The notes under the pieces are model-generated. The model made no database searches. It was given only the letters and a program-made list of their open reading frames with translations, and had not been told where the DNA came from. From Arenicellaceae bacterium (GTDB taxonomy: Bacteria; Pseudomonadota; Gammaproteobacteria; Arenicellales; Arenicellaceae): 64,000 nt of DNA. The translations under genes and the position numbers were made by a program. Location: the NCBI GenBank assembly GCA_029246505.1, contig JAQWNC010000009.1, positions 62,001-126,000 on the forward strand, given 5' to 3'. Shown here piece after piece: positions 27,945-37,578 of this stretch (positions are counted from its first letter, which is position 1; each line of letters begins with the position of its first letter).

Positions 27945-30314
27945 ATGCCGTTAACCACATCTCGAAATACTAGTTTGAAATTGGAAGCAAAACTATCTGA
28001 GGGTGGATTGCCTAAACTGCTTGCCACGGTGTTTGCGTTATCGCTAGTTCCGGCATGGCAAGATGCCAATGCTGCTTGCGATACTAATGGTGCGAATTGT
28101 AATTGCGAACCCGACGTTATTCCATTTCTAAACTCAGAATTGGAGCCTGGCGAAAATGGTCAGTTGCCAATCTCACTTGAAGGCGATGAAGTGGAATCAA
28201 TTGGTGACGGCTTGGTGGTATTGCGTGGTAATGCGGAATTGGTTCAGGGTCGACAACGATTGACTGGTGATGAGTTGAGGTATAGCCGAGCGACGGATGA
28301 AATTCAAGGGACTGGCAATGTTGCGTGGCGTTCGCCTGCTGGTGATTGGTTGAAAACTGACTCTTTGACGGTTCAGGTTCCAACGCAAATGGGTGAGGCA
28401 GGCAAGTCAGAGTTCAAAATGGCTGTGCGAAATGGTATCAATGATGGGACTAAATCAGTTGCGGTACAGGCGCGAGGTACTGCTGATCAGGTGTTTTTGG
28501 AAGGAGATGGCGTAACGCGGCTGAAGAAAGTGTTTTATACCACTTGTGCTGAAGGCCAGGACGATGTCATGTTGTCGGCATCTGAGTTGGTGTTGGATCA
28601 GAATACCGGGCGTGGCGTAGCAAAGAACTTGGGTGTGCGATTTAAGGGAGTCCCAATATTTTATTTCCCGGCGCTTAGTTTTCCTATAAATGATAAACGT
28701 AAAACTGGGGTACTATTTCCTGAGTTTGGAACTGAAACAGGTTCTGGATTCGTACTCGGTGTACCTTGGTACTGGAATGCTCATGAACAGCTGGATGCGA
28801 CTGTTACCCCAACTTTGTATACCGAAAGAGGCGCGCAAGTAAGAGGCGAGGTCCGTTATATGGGTGAGAATGTTAAAGGACAATTTAATGGAGAATTCCT
28901 GCCAGGCGATGACAAGTTTAATGGCGAAGATCGCTTTTTGGTGGAATTTGAGCACGAACAAACATTTGGTGATAATTGGAATTTGAAAGGCATATATAAC
29001 GATTTGTCGGATCCTGAGTATTATAACGATTTCTACAGTGACATCGATTATTACTCAGTATTTTTTGTTGATCGGCAGGCGTCATTAAATTATCGCGGTG
29101 ATTGGTTAAACTTTGGCGTACGGTCCTTTCAATACAAGGCAGTCGATACCGGATTCACCGAACCATATGAGCGATTGCCTGAAGTAACAATTTCAACGAA
29201 TTTTGATGAAGGCCCGCTTGATTTGGAATACGGTCTGAAGGGTTCTTTCGTTGAATTTTCGCATGAGTCATTCCTTAAGGCGCAACGATTAGACGCTACG
29301 CCTTTTCTTGAATTACCGTTGGAAAATACATGGGGGTTTTTTAGGCCTCGTTTAGAAGTTAGACATACTCAATATAAATTGGATGGTGATAATCTTCAGA
29401 TTCAAACATCTGACGCATTTGTAAATGCAATGGGACAGATAGAAATTCCAGCTACCTTTGCATCTTTTTCTGAGTTAAATGATACCAGCCCGAGTCGAAC
29501 CGCGCCGGTAGTCTCGTTGGACGCGGGGCTATTTTTTGAACGCAGAGCCCGTTGGTTTGGTGTGGATGCCGTTCAAACACTGGAGCCACGAATATTTTAT
29601 GCTTACGCACCTGAAGTGGATCAGTCAAATTTACCTTTGTTTGACTCTTCCGAGATAACCTATAATAATTTTGGTGAGATTTATCGGGCAAATCGCTATT
29701 ACGGTGCTGATAGAGTAGGCGATACTAATCAAGTGACATTTTCATTGACTAGCCGAATTGATGATTCAAAAACTGGTGATCGATTGCTAAAAGGTAGTAT
29801 TGGAACCGTGTTGTTTCTAAAGGACCGCAAGGGGCTGGAAGGTATAGACTCAAGAACTGGGCTTCCATTTGCCAGAGCTGATAACACCGATGGTGTCGCA
29901 GATTTTCTGGGTGAAGTGCATATGCAGATAGGAGATAATATTTCTACTTATGGATATTTACAGTGGAATACAGATGCGAATAATGTTCGGCAAGGGCAGT
30001 TTGACCTAAATTATAATTCAGACGGAGGTCGTTATATCGGGGTGGGTTATCGCTACACAGACCAATGGATCGAGCAGATTCATGTTCGGGCGCGATTGCC
30101 GATAACTACCCGTTGGGCCGTGTTTGGGGATGATCGCTATTCGATAAAGGATGAAGAAAATATCGAAACAGAAGTTGGCTTCGAATATAACGGCTGTTGC
30201 TGGCGTTTACGGGTTTTTTACCAAAACCGTGTTCGCACGACTAATAATGACCGTCAGTCATTTTTGGCTGAGTTTGAATTAACCGGTTTAGCACGCATTA
30301 GATCCGGGCTTTAG
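27945..30314 (+). CDS. lptD: LPS-assembly protein LptD
   Basis: Outer-membrane beta-barrel that inserts lipopolysaccharide with LptE. A signal peptide is cleaved after ANA near residue 43. The OstA-like periplasmic domain (about 75-190) contains repeated short beta-strands, and the barrel follows. The disulfide cysteines that mature LptD needs are present: Cys45, Cys52 and Cys54 near the N-terminus, Cys201, and the pair Cys751-Cys752 in GCCWRLRVF. Length 789 matches E. coli (784). surA follows 20 bases downstream, and SurA helps fold LptD. Confidence 0.96.
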   Translation: MPLTTSRNTSLKLEAKLSEGGLPKLLATVFALSLVPAWQDANAACDTNGANCNCEPDVIPFLNSELEPGENGQLPISLEGDEVESIGDGLVVLRGNAELVQGRQRLTGDELRYSRATDEIQGTGNVAWRSPAGDWLKTDSLTVQVPTQMGEAGKSEFKMAVRNGINDGTKSVAVQARGTADQVFLEGDGVTRLKKVFYTTCAEGQDDVMLSASELVLDQNTGRGVAKNLGVRFKGVPIFYFPALSFPINDKRKTGVLFPEFGTETGSGFVLGVPWYWNAHEQLDATVTPTLYTERGAQVRGEVRYMGENVKGQFNGEFLPGDDKFNGEDRFLVEFEHEQTFGDNWNLKGIYNDLSDPEYYNDFYSDIDYYSVFFVDRQASLNYRGDWLNFGVRSFQYKAVDTGFTEPYERLPEVTISTNFDEGPLDLEYGLKGSFVEFSHESFLKAQRLDATPFLELPLENTWGFFRPRLEVRHTQYKLDGDNLQIQTSDAFVNAMGQIEIPATFASFSELNDTSPSRTAPVVSLDAGLFFERRARWFGVDAVQTLEPRIFYAYAPEVDQSNLPLFDSSEITYNNFGEIYRANRYYGADRVGDTNQVTFSLTSRIDDSKTGDRLLKGSIGTVLFLKDRKGLEGIDSRTGLPFARADNTDGVADFLGEVHMQIGDNISTYGYLQWNTDANNVRQGQFDLNYNSDGGRYIGVGYRYTDQWIEQIHVRARLPITTRWAVFGDDRYSIKDEENIETEVGFEYNGCCWRLRVFYQNRVRTTNNDRQSFLAEFELTGLARIRSGL

Positions 30315-30334
30315 TCTTACGGCAGGTCATTTTT

Positions 30335-31687
30335 ATGATTTATCGATTATTTCGAATTCTCGGTGTTTTTATGGATATGCGGTCTTCTAGATTGCTATTT
30401 TTGATAGTGGCGTTGCTGCCTGTTTCGCTTTCAGCCCAGGAGGTTCAAGAGGACTTGCGCGAAATTGATCGTGTTGTTGCGGTAGTAGATGATGACGTTA
30501 TTACTAAAGGCGAATTTGATTCACGTATTAGCGCATGGCGGGGAGAGCTAGATATGGCTCGAAAAGGGGATGAAAGCTTGCCTATGCCTCCTGAAGAGTT
30601 GCTCCGCGAGCAGCTAATGGAGCGGCTGGTTGTTGAATCACTGCAACTACAGCTAGGCGATCGAATGGGAATTGATATACCCAATGAACAGGTTTGGGCA
30701 GCTGCTGGGCGGATAGCCGAATCAAATAATTTGACCGTTGAAGAGCTAGAGGCCGATTTGCGCGGCGAAGGAATGTCGATTAATTCTTTCATAGCGGACT
30801 TGCGGCGACAGATGATTATTCGAGAAGTGGTTGATGCTCGTGTTACCAGCCAGGTTCGAGTGTCACCAGAAGAAATTGATGAATTACTGACTCAACTTGG
30901 TGGTAGAAATCTGGAAGGGGAATATTTGTTACGGCATATTTTGATGTCATTTCCTGAGGATGCGACAGCGGGTCAATTAAGCTCTATCGATCGTTTGGCA
31001 GAAGATGTTGTTCGCCAGATCCGTTCAGGGTTGCAGTTTTCGGAGGCTGCGGTTACCTATTCAAATGCGCCCGATGCGTTGGAGGGAGGTAGTTTGGGCT
31101 GGAGAAAGCTAGGTCAACTACCGTCTTTGTTTGTTGAAGCATTAGCTAGTATGACAACTGGACAGGTAACGGATGTGTTACGAAGTTCAAATGGTCTTCA
31201 CATATTAACCTTGGAAGAGAAAAGAGGGCTTGCTACAGAAACTATGACTAAAACGCGCGCGCGTCATATATTGATATCGGCTGAAAACCCCATCGCCCGT
31301 GAGCAAGCCAAGCTGCAGCTAGAATCTGTTAGATCACGAGTAAATGCGGGTGAAGATTTCGCACAGATTGCTGAAGCTATGTCTGATGACCCTGTATCTG
31401 CGACCCAAGGCGGGGAGCTTGGTTGGTTGTCACCAGGTGAAACGGTAGCATCTTTTGAGCGTGCTATGGATGCGTTACAGCCAAATCAGTTGTCTAATCC
31501 AGTTGATAGCCAGTACGGAGTGCATTTAATTGAAGTTATGGAGCGAAAAGATGAAGAAGTCGGTGATTTGCTGGTTCGTAGGCAGGCGGCAGACCAGATC
31601 CGGAATCGGAAGTCTGATGTTGATTACGCTGAATGGGTTAGAGAGATTCGTGATGAAGCTTATGTAGAAGTGTATGATGAACCCTAA
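30335..31687 (+). CDS. surA: Periplasmic chaperone / peptidyl-prolyl isomerase SurA
   Basis: Chaperone for outer-membrane proteins. A signal peptide ends near LSAQ (about residue 35). The N-terminal chaperone domain begins IDRVVAVVDDDVITKGEF, and two parvulin domains follow (about 198-300 and 305-405, the second with TRARHILI and GGELGWLSPGE). Length 450 is close to E. coli (428). A second ATG at 30371 is also possible. The pdxA-ksgA genes that often follow surA are not here. Confidence 0.95.
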   Translation: MIYRLFRILGVFMDMRSSRLLFLIVALLPVSLSAQEVQEDLREIDRVVAVVDDDVITKGEFDSRISAWRGELDMARKGDESLPMPPEELLREQLMERLVVESLQLQLGDRMGIDIPNEQVWAAAGRIAESNNLTVEELEADLRGEGMSINSFIADLRRQMIIREVVDARVTSQVRVSPEEIDELLTQLGGRNLEGEYLLRHILMSFPEDATAGQLSSIDRLAEDVVRQIRSGLQFSEAAVTYSNAPDALEGGSLGWRKLGQLPSLFVEALASMTTGQVTDVLRSSNGLHILTLEEKRGLATETMTKTRARHILISAENPIAREQAKLQLESVRSRVNAGEDFAQIAEAMSDDPVSATQGGELGWLSPGETVASFERAMDALQPNQLSNPVDSQYGVHLIEVMERKDEEVGDLLVRRQAADQIRNRKSDVDYAEWVREIRDEAYVEVYDEP

Positions 31688-31776
31688 ATAAAGCGGCCGA
31701 GTTTACCCGGTATAGGGATATTTTGGGTCACTGTGATGTTTTAGTGTGATTCTAGTTTAAGCTTATAAATTTCGTT

Positions 31777-31812
31777 AAAAAAAGCCCACTGCACCTCACC
31801 AGTACGCGGGCT
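31777..31812 (-). terminator. Intrinsic terminator for dksA
   Basis: On the minus strand, AGCCC and GGGCT arms (31808-31812 and 31783-31787) enclose a second stem ACTG/CAGT. A run of seven T follows immediately (31783 down to 31777). This is a classical intrinsic terminator about 80 bases past the dksA stop. It may also help stop the convergent surA transcript. Confidence 0.7.
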
Positions 31813-31894
31813 ATTACTTTTAGCACCTTGTTATATTGAAGCTACAACGGGCGGTTTAGTTTTTGCCTTCAGTATAAGGTTGAGCAGGCCAATA

Positions 31895-32323
31895 TTAGCT
31901 CATCTGGCGCTCTTTAATTTCGTTCAGAGTCTTACAGTCAACGCACTGTTCGGCTGTTGGGCGAGCCTCTAGGCGGCGTATACCGATTTCCACGCCGCAA
32001 CTCTCACACCAGCCGTAATCATTGTCATTAATTCTTAGAATAGTCTCGTCAATTTTTTTAAGTAATTTTCGCTCTCGATCTCGATTACGTAGTTCCAGAG
32101 ACATATCGGTCTCCTGACTTGCGCGATCGTTTGGATCAGGGTGGTTTATATTTTCATCTTGTATGGTATGTAAAGTACGTAAAATATCGTCAACTAGGGT
32201 TTTGCGCCAAGCATTGAGAATAGCGCGAAAATGATTACACTGCTTTTCATTCATGTACTCTTCGGATTTCTTGGCGTTATACGGTGTTATGCCGTAGATC
32301 ATTTTGTCTTCTGCTATCGCCAT
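31895..32323 (-). CDS. dksA: RNA polymerase-binding transcription factor DksA
   Basis: Works with ppGpp at the RNA polymerase secondary channel in the stringent response. The zinc finger is Cys106, Cys109, Cys127 and Cys130, and the coiled-coil tip has DPNDRA (Asp63, Asp66, Ala68), equivalent to the essential Asp pair in E. coli. LELRNRDRERKLLKKI and GVEIGIRRLEARPTAEQC are almost identical to E. coli. Length 142 is slightly shorter at the N-terminus. Confidence 0.97.
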   Translation of the reverse strand: MAIAEDKMIYGITPYNAKKSEEYMNEKQCNHFRAILNAWRKTLVDDILRTLHTIQDENINHPDPNDRASQETDMSLELRNRDRERKLLKKIDETILRINDNDYGWCESCGVEIGIRRLEARPTAEQCVDCKTLNEIKERQMS

Positions 32324-32826
32324 TTTGAGTTTGCCCCCTTAAATCGTTTGGGTGTAATTTAGTAATCACATTGCTAGCATAAAGGCTTTCGATCACGCAG
32401 TTTTTACCTCTGGTTAGCAGATGCTAAATATTTGAATTATTTAATAAAAACTAATATGTTTTGGTTAATCGGGATAATGATTCGATACACTGAAAAAAAT
32501 CAGGCGGACGGTATACTACAATCGATCTTTAGGCGCAAATTAAATGACAAATAATTTACCGCTGGGCGTTAAGACCTTAGTTATGTTTAGGGCAAGAATT
32601 TTTAGGGGTCTTCTATTGTTAGGTTGATTAGTGTTTTCGTTTTAGTCGATTGTTTATGCAGTGCAACCCATATAGAACATGGAGTTTGTGAGTAGACACG
32701 GTTAATCGACGCACTTTGATGTGGCTATTATTACATCATATGTAACGCCTAAACCTTGATGAAAAATGTTGTACTCCCGATGTGTTTATTAGAAGTAAAA
32801 ATAGATTGGAATAAGCGTGCGTAAAT
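32324..32826. other. 500-base AT-rich intergenic region between dksA and a small membrane protein
   Basis: This is a divergent promoter region, since the flanking genes point away from each other. It is AT-rich, with many TAATAA-like stretches. No open frame, tRNA or convincing hairpin was recognised in it. The dksA promoter must lie in its left part. Confidence 0.4.
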
Positions 32827-33174
32827 ATGAGATTTGTTCAATACCTTATAGCTATAATTATTTTATTAACCGTTTTGGCGTGGGTTACCGGTTGGTTTGA
32901 TGATTTGAATAAGCAGTCAGAAATCGATAACGTGATGAAGTCTGTTAAAAATGCAGCAACCTCCGCTGTCGATGCGGTTACAGAAAGTACCGCTAATGCG
33001 CTGGATGCTGTTGATGGTATGGCCTCTGATACCACCACAGGCACTGGTGATAAGATTTCCAGGGCAATTGGTGGGGTGGAGGATGTAACTGAAGCGGTGG
33101 ATAGTACTGTTGGGGGAGCGACTGAGGGTTTGGTTCGAGAAGAGCCGATACGACAGGCACAGAATAAGCTGTGA
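32827..33174 (+). CDS. Small membrane-anchored helical protein of unknown function
   Basis: A 115-residue protein. One N-terminal membrane helix (about 4-22, with AIIILLTVLAWVTGWF) is followed by an Ala/Val/Thr/Asp-rich segment with a repeating pattern of alternating small and charged residues, such as ATSAVDAVTESTANALDAV. This reads as a long amphipathic helix, resembling stress-type YtxH or apolipoprotein-like proteins. It could be anchored in the inner membrane with the helix in the periplasm. No family is assigned. The start ATG has only a weak ribosome site. Confidence 0.55.
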   Translation: MRFVQYLIAIIILLTVLAWVTGWFDDLNKQSEIDNVMKSVKNAATSAVDAVTESTANALDAVDGMASDTTTGTGDKISRAIGGVEDVTEAVDSTVGGATEGLVREEPIRQAQNKL

Positions 33175-33208
33175 TCATTACTAAATAGCTATCTAAAGTA
33201 GTTAATAG

Positions 33209-34575
33209 TTATAGGCTTATTCGTTGTCCTGGTTTTGTCAGGTAAACATCTTTTGTTGTATTAAAAAAATAATTCTGCAGTTTTTTGCCAGATTCCGACT
33301 CTCCGTGCACAAGGTAAACAGGTGGTTTGTCTTTGATTGTTTTATACCAGCGAAGTAGGTCTTGTTGGTCACCATGGGCCGACCAGCCTCCTAAAGTGTG
33401 TACTGTTGCTGATACATTAATTTCTTCACTATGAATTTGTACCGAACGATCATTATTGATTATTTTTTTTGCCTAGCGATCCACGCGCTTGTTAGCCAGT
33501 AAAACAATCTGTTTATTGTCGGTCGATAAACGTTATTTAAGGTGGTGCAATATGCGGCCGCCATTACACATACCACTGCCAGCTATTATGATTGCTCGTG
33601 AGGTAAGCCTATTTATGACCTTTGATTCTCCAGCTGTGCGAGTTAAACGAAGGTTAGGTAGTGCGAGCATTGCGTTAAATTTTGGCACTAAACGAGTGGT
33701 TTCGCCATCGTAAAAGTGTTCGCAATCCCAATATATTTCACTGGCACTGATTGCCATTGAGCTATCCAGAAAAATTCATCAGTTGTCTAACCCTCGTTTT
33801 TGATAGTTTAAACCAAGGTGATAGAGAATTTCCTGGCTTCTGCCAACGGCAAATACAGGCATTATGATATTTCCGTTTAATTTGTAAGCCTTAACAATAA
33901 TTTCGCCCAACTCGGGCACAGTTTGATCGCGATTACGGTGAGATCTATCTCCAGAGGTGCTTTCCATTAGTACAATATTGGTTTGTTCCGGTACAGAGGG
34001 ATTATTAATTACAGGTGTGTCGTATTGTCCAAGGTCGCGGCTAAATAGTAGTCGTTTGTGCGGTTTTTACGCAATAAATGTTACTGAGACAGATACAGAG
34101 CCCATGATGTGTCCAGCGTCGTAAAAACAAACTTCAATGTTTGGAGCAGGTATAAATGATTTCGGTAACGATGACCTACTAGCTGACTAATTGCCTGAAA
34201 TGAATCTTCCTTGGATTACAGTGGTTCAGTCTGCTCCCAGCGTGATATTGAGCCGCATCTTGCAGCAGCATATTACAAAGACTAGCCGAGGCATTGTGGG
34301 TGTGAATCGGCCCGCAGTAGCCACGCTTTACTAGTAAAGATAGGCGTCAGCTATGGTAAATATGGCGTGGCTCAGTATAACCGCATCAATTTCATCGACA
34401 TAAAATGGAAATGGGTCGGCATTGCGAGTTACATCGGAACGGCGACCCTGGATCACGCCGTAGTCGAGCAGGATAGTATAGCCACCAGATCGTGCGATAT
34501 GGCAGCTACCAGTAATTTCGCGAGCAGCGCCGAAAAATTCGATTTCAGCCCTACGTTCTCTTTAAGTCAACGGTA
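33209..34575 (-). pseudogene. Decayed beta-CASP metallo-beta-lactamase (RNA-processing exonuclease-like) gene
   Basis: Read on the minus strand, the whole family can be followed in pieces. At 34350-34558 lies FFGAAREITGSCHI, then LSHA with the zinc HxHxDH motif degraded. At 34240-34340 lies KRGYCGPIHTHNASA in another frame, and at about 34080-34130 FYDAGHIMGSVSV. The remainder (34066 down to 33209) is one frame with ESTSGDRSHR, PVFAVGRSQEIL, AIIIAGSGMCNGGRILHHLK and GGWSAHGDQQDLLRWY. Frame-interrupting stops are TAA 34067-34069, TGATGA 33776-33781, TAA 33533-33535 and TAG 33473-33475. There are also at least two frameshifts and no clear start codon. Confidence 0.85.
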
Positions 34576-34776
34576 TCCAATAATTGAGCGATTACTATAC
34601 AAGAGAATGCCATTAAATATATACAGCAGATCATATAGCTTCTACGCGAAGCATTAGAATTAGTGATCGAGGTCCCAATCAGTCAGAAAGACAGAAATTA
34701 GCACTTGGAATTAGACCGTATGTTCATTACTGCGGGCTACAAATACTGAGATAAAAGATCGGATGCGCAAGTATTT

Positions 34777-34798
34777 GAGTCACAAAACTGTCATAAAG
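34777..34798 (+). promoter_or_regulatory. Pho box (PhoB-binding site) upstream of pstS
   Basis: Two 11-base direct repeats, GAGTCACAAAA and CTGTCATAAAG, in the canonical 7-4-7 form (GTCACAA-AACT-GTCATAA). A TAGAAT at 34805-34810 is placed like a -10 element. The pstS ATG lies 52 bases further. This fits PhoB activation of the pst operon under phosphate limitation. Confidence 0.85.
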
Positions 34799-34850
34799 GC
34801 GAACTAGAATAAGAGCCTAATTTTTCTACCTCAATTTATTTGGAGCAAAC

Positions 34851-35954
34851 GTGAAAAAAGTAATATGTTCAGCGATTCTTGTCGCTTCTGTTCTAGCTGT
34901 ATCGACTGTCGCAAGTGCGCGGGATTATATTTCAATTGTCGGCTCTTCTACGGTGTATCCATTTTCCACAGTAGTTGCGGAACGCTTCGGCAAGACTACA
35001 GATTTCGCTTCACCTAAAGTTGAGGCTACTGGATCCGGCGGGGGACTTAAGTTGTTTTGTTCAGGTGTTGGCGAGTCCACGCCAGATATGACGAATTCCT
35101 CTAGAGCGATTAAGTCTAGCGAAGTAGAGCTTTGTGCTAATAACGGTGTAACACAAATCAAGGAAGTTTTGGTTGGCTATGATGGAATCGTTATTGCGAA
35201 TGCTAATGAAGCTGCCGCATTTTCTCTAACTAGAAAGGATGTGTTTTTAGCGTTAGCGAAACAGACTCCTAATGCGAAAGGGAAGTTGGTTGATAACCCA
35301 TACACTACCTGGGATGAAGTTAATTCCAGCTTGCCTGCGATTAAAATTGAAGTGCTAGGACCTCCTCCGACGTCCGGTACGCGAGATGCTTTTGTTGAGC
35401 TAGCGATGGAACCGGGCGCGGCGATGGTTGACTCATTGGCTCAACTTAAGTCGGCAAAAGCTGGGCCAGAAACCATGGGCATGCTGATGACATTGGGTAT
35501 CGCCGCTGGCGTTGCTACTACTTATGAGGAAAAAAATGGCAAAGCACCTGCGGGTCTAAATATCTTTACTCAAGTTGCCCATGCGATTCGTGAAGATGGA
35601 GCGTTTATTGAAGCCGGAGAGAATGACAACTTGATCGTTCAAAAGTTGGTTGCGAACCCTTCTGCGTTAGGCATATTTGGGTTTAGCTTCCTTGAGGAGA
35701 ACGCTGACAAAGTGAAAGGAGCCTTGATTGATGGAACTCCCCCTACATTTGAAGCTATTGCATCTAGTGAATACCCTGTGAGTCGCCCTTTGTATTTCTA
35801 TGTTAAACAGGCGCATGTTGGTACCATTCTAGGAATGCAGGAATATGTTGATCTTTTCCTAAGCGATGCGGCATCGGGTGAAGATGGGTTTTTACTTGAC
35901 CGTGGATTGATTCCGGTTGATGCGGGAGAAACACGGGTTCAGATCATCAAGTAA
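34851..35954 (+). CDS. pstS: Phosphate ABC transporter substrate-binding protein PstS
   Basis: Periplasmic phosphate-binding protein, 367 residues, with signal peptide MKKVICSAILVASVLAV cut near Ala23. The binding-site motifs are IVGSSTVYPFS and ATGSGGGLKLF, with TSGTRDAFVE further on. Its 180-base separation from pstC, with a hairpin in between, fits higher expression of PstS than of the permease. A Pho box precedes it. Confidence 0.96.
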   Translation: MKKVICSAILVASVLAVSTVASARDYISIVGSSTVYPFSTVVAERFGKTTDFASPKVEATGSGGGLKLFCSGVGESTPDMTNSSRAIKSSEVELCANNGVTQIKEVLVGYDGIVIANANEAAAFSLTRKDVFLALAKQTPNAKGKLVDNPYTTWDEVNSSLPAIKIEVLGPPPTSGTRDAFVELAMEPGAAMVDSLAQLKSAKAGPETMGMLMTLGIAAGVATTYEEKNGKAPAGLNIFTQVAHAIREDGAFIEAGENDNLIVQKLVANPSALGIFGFSFLEENADKVKGALIDGTPPTFEAIASSEYPVSRPLYFYVKQAHVGTILGMQEYVDLFLSDAASGEDGFLLDRGLIPVDAGETRVQIIK

Positions 35955-35969
35955 ATGCGGTTACTTTTG

Positions 35970-36010
35970 CAATCAAATAGAAATCCCCGTTTCACATAAT
36001 TGATTGGGGA
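35970..36010 (+). other. Stem-loop in the pstS-pstC intergenic region
   Basis: Alternative inverted repeats lie just after the pstS stop: CAATCAA (35970-35976) with TTGATTG (36000-36006), and CCCC (35985-35988) with GGGG (36006-36009). No T run follows. It may stabilise or partly terminate the pstS message (inference). The remaining 120 bases to pstC show no gene. Confidence 0.4.
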
Positions 36011-36134
36011 CAATATGAAGAGTGGCTCGTTAGGAATAGCCAGGCGTTTTTTCAGCGAAATACACATTCATATTGAGCTGTTTTGATAACCAGATAAATT
36101 ACGACAGTGTTAGAAATTTAGGGTAATTATTAGA

Positions 36135-37523
36135 ATGGACTTGTCAACATTGGTTCTTGTGTTAATTGCGGTCACCGTCGCCTCTTATTACGGAGGAGTG
36201 ATGCGTTCTCAAGCACTTGCTGGACCGTTAGGCGGCATCAAGCATTTGGCAGCCTTGCCTTCATATTATGGCTTTATGGCAGTAATTTGGACGGTAGTAC
36301 CTGCGCTAATTCTGCTCTTAATTTGGACCTTTACTGAGTCTTCGGTAATTGCCAATATGGTGATTGCCTTGATGCCGCCTGAAGCGGCTAATTTAGGTGA
36401 AGGTGAGCTTAGTTTGCTTTATAGCCGTGTTGGAAATGTGGCTTCCGGTATTATGGAGATGGATACGCTCGGTGAAGCCTACCGACCTGCAGTTGAGCGA
36501 TTAGTAGAGTTGGATTCTTTCACCGCGCATTTTAAACCGTTACTGGTAATTACTCTTGCCGTTACTGGTGCTTTGTTGGCTTTAAAAATGGCTAGCGCCA
36601 AGTGGAACGTACGCTATCCAGTAGAACGTACATTTAATATTTTGTTGTTTTTGTCTTCCGGGATAGCAGTATTGAGTACGGCTGGAATCATTTTTTCGGT
36701 GTTATTCGAATCAATACGATTTTTTCAACAGATACCGCTTTTTAACTTTTTGTTTGGCACAGAATGGAGCCCACAGATTGCTATTCGTGCCGATCAAGTT
36801 GGTGCATCAGGTGCTTTCGGTGTGGTTCCTTTGCTGGTGGGTACGTTGCTCATATCAGCTATTGCGATGCTTGTGGCGGTGCCAACTGGATTAATGTCCG
36901 CGATTTACCTCGCTGAATATGCGAGCAAAAAAACCAGAGATATCGTCAAGCCGTTGCTGGAGATACTTGCAGGTATTCCAACTATTGTTTATGGGTTTTT
37001 CGCTGCTATTACGGTTGCGCCTGCAATACGTAGAGCCGGAGAAAGTATTGGATTAGAAGTCGCCTCAGAAAGCGCGCTAGCAGCGGGACTAGTGATGGGA
37101 GTTATGATTATACCGTTTGTCTCGTCCTTATCTGATGACGTGATTACGGCAGTACCTCAGAGTATGCGTGATGGCTCTTATGGTTTAGGGGCCACGCAAT
37201 CTGAAACTATTCGTAAAGTGATATTTCCTGCTGCGCTGCCAGGAATTGTGGGAGGCGTGCTACTGGCGATATCGCGAGCAATTGGCGAGACAATGATCGT
37301 GGTTATGGCGGCTGGTTCGGTAGCGAATCTTAGCATTAATCCGTTGGAAGCAGTAACGACAGTAACCGTTCAAATTGTGACACTGCTAGTCGGCGATCAG
37401 GAGTTTGATAATGCCAAGACTTTAGCTGCTTTTGCATTAGGTCTAATTTTGTTTCTGATTACTCTAGGGCTTAATTTTATGGCTTTGCATATAGTTAAAA
37501 AATATCGCGAACAATATGACTAA
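36135..37523 (+). CDS. pstC: Phosphate ABC transporter permease PstC
   Basis: Inner-membrane permease of 462 residues. The C-terminal ABC permease domain (about 235-455) has the EAA-type loop reading GLGATQSETIRKVIFPAALPGIVGG. The N-terminal part is about 140 residues longer than E. coli PstC, with extra helices and a loop, as in many marine gammaproteobacteria. It pairs with PstA and PstB. Confidence 0.94.
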   Translation: MDLSTLVLVLIAVTVASYYGGVMRSQALAGPLGGIKHLAALPSYYGFMAVIWTVVPALILLLIWTFTESSVIANMVIALMPPEAANLGEGELSLLYSRVGNVASGIMEMDTLGEAYRPAVERLVELDSFTAHFKPLLVITLAVTGALLALKMASAKWNVRYPVERTFNILLFLSSGIAVLSTAGIIFSVLFESIRFFQQIPLFNFLFGTEWSPQIAIRADQVGASGAFGVVPLLVGTLLISAIAMLVAVPTGLMSAIYLAEYASKKTRDIVKPLLEILAGIPTIVYGFFAAITVAPAIRRAGESIGLEVASESALAAGLVMGVMIIPFVSSLSDDVITAVPQSMRDGSYGLGATQSETIRKVIFPAALPGIVGGVLLAISRAIGETMIVVMAAGSVANLSINPLEAVTTVTVQIVTLLVGDQEFDNAKTLAAFALGLILFLITLGLNFMALHIVKKYREQYD

Positions 37524-37578
37524 TATTGATAAATATTTCATTTGTAGTGGCGATATTGTCAAATTGGGACACACGTAA

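Noticed and set aside
34367-34657. Open frame on the plus strand over the beta-CASP relic
   Set aside because: It mirrors the decayed minus-strand coding sequence, which explains its composition.
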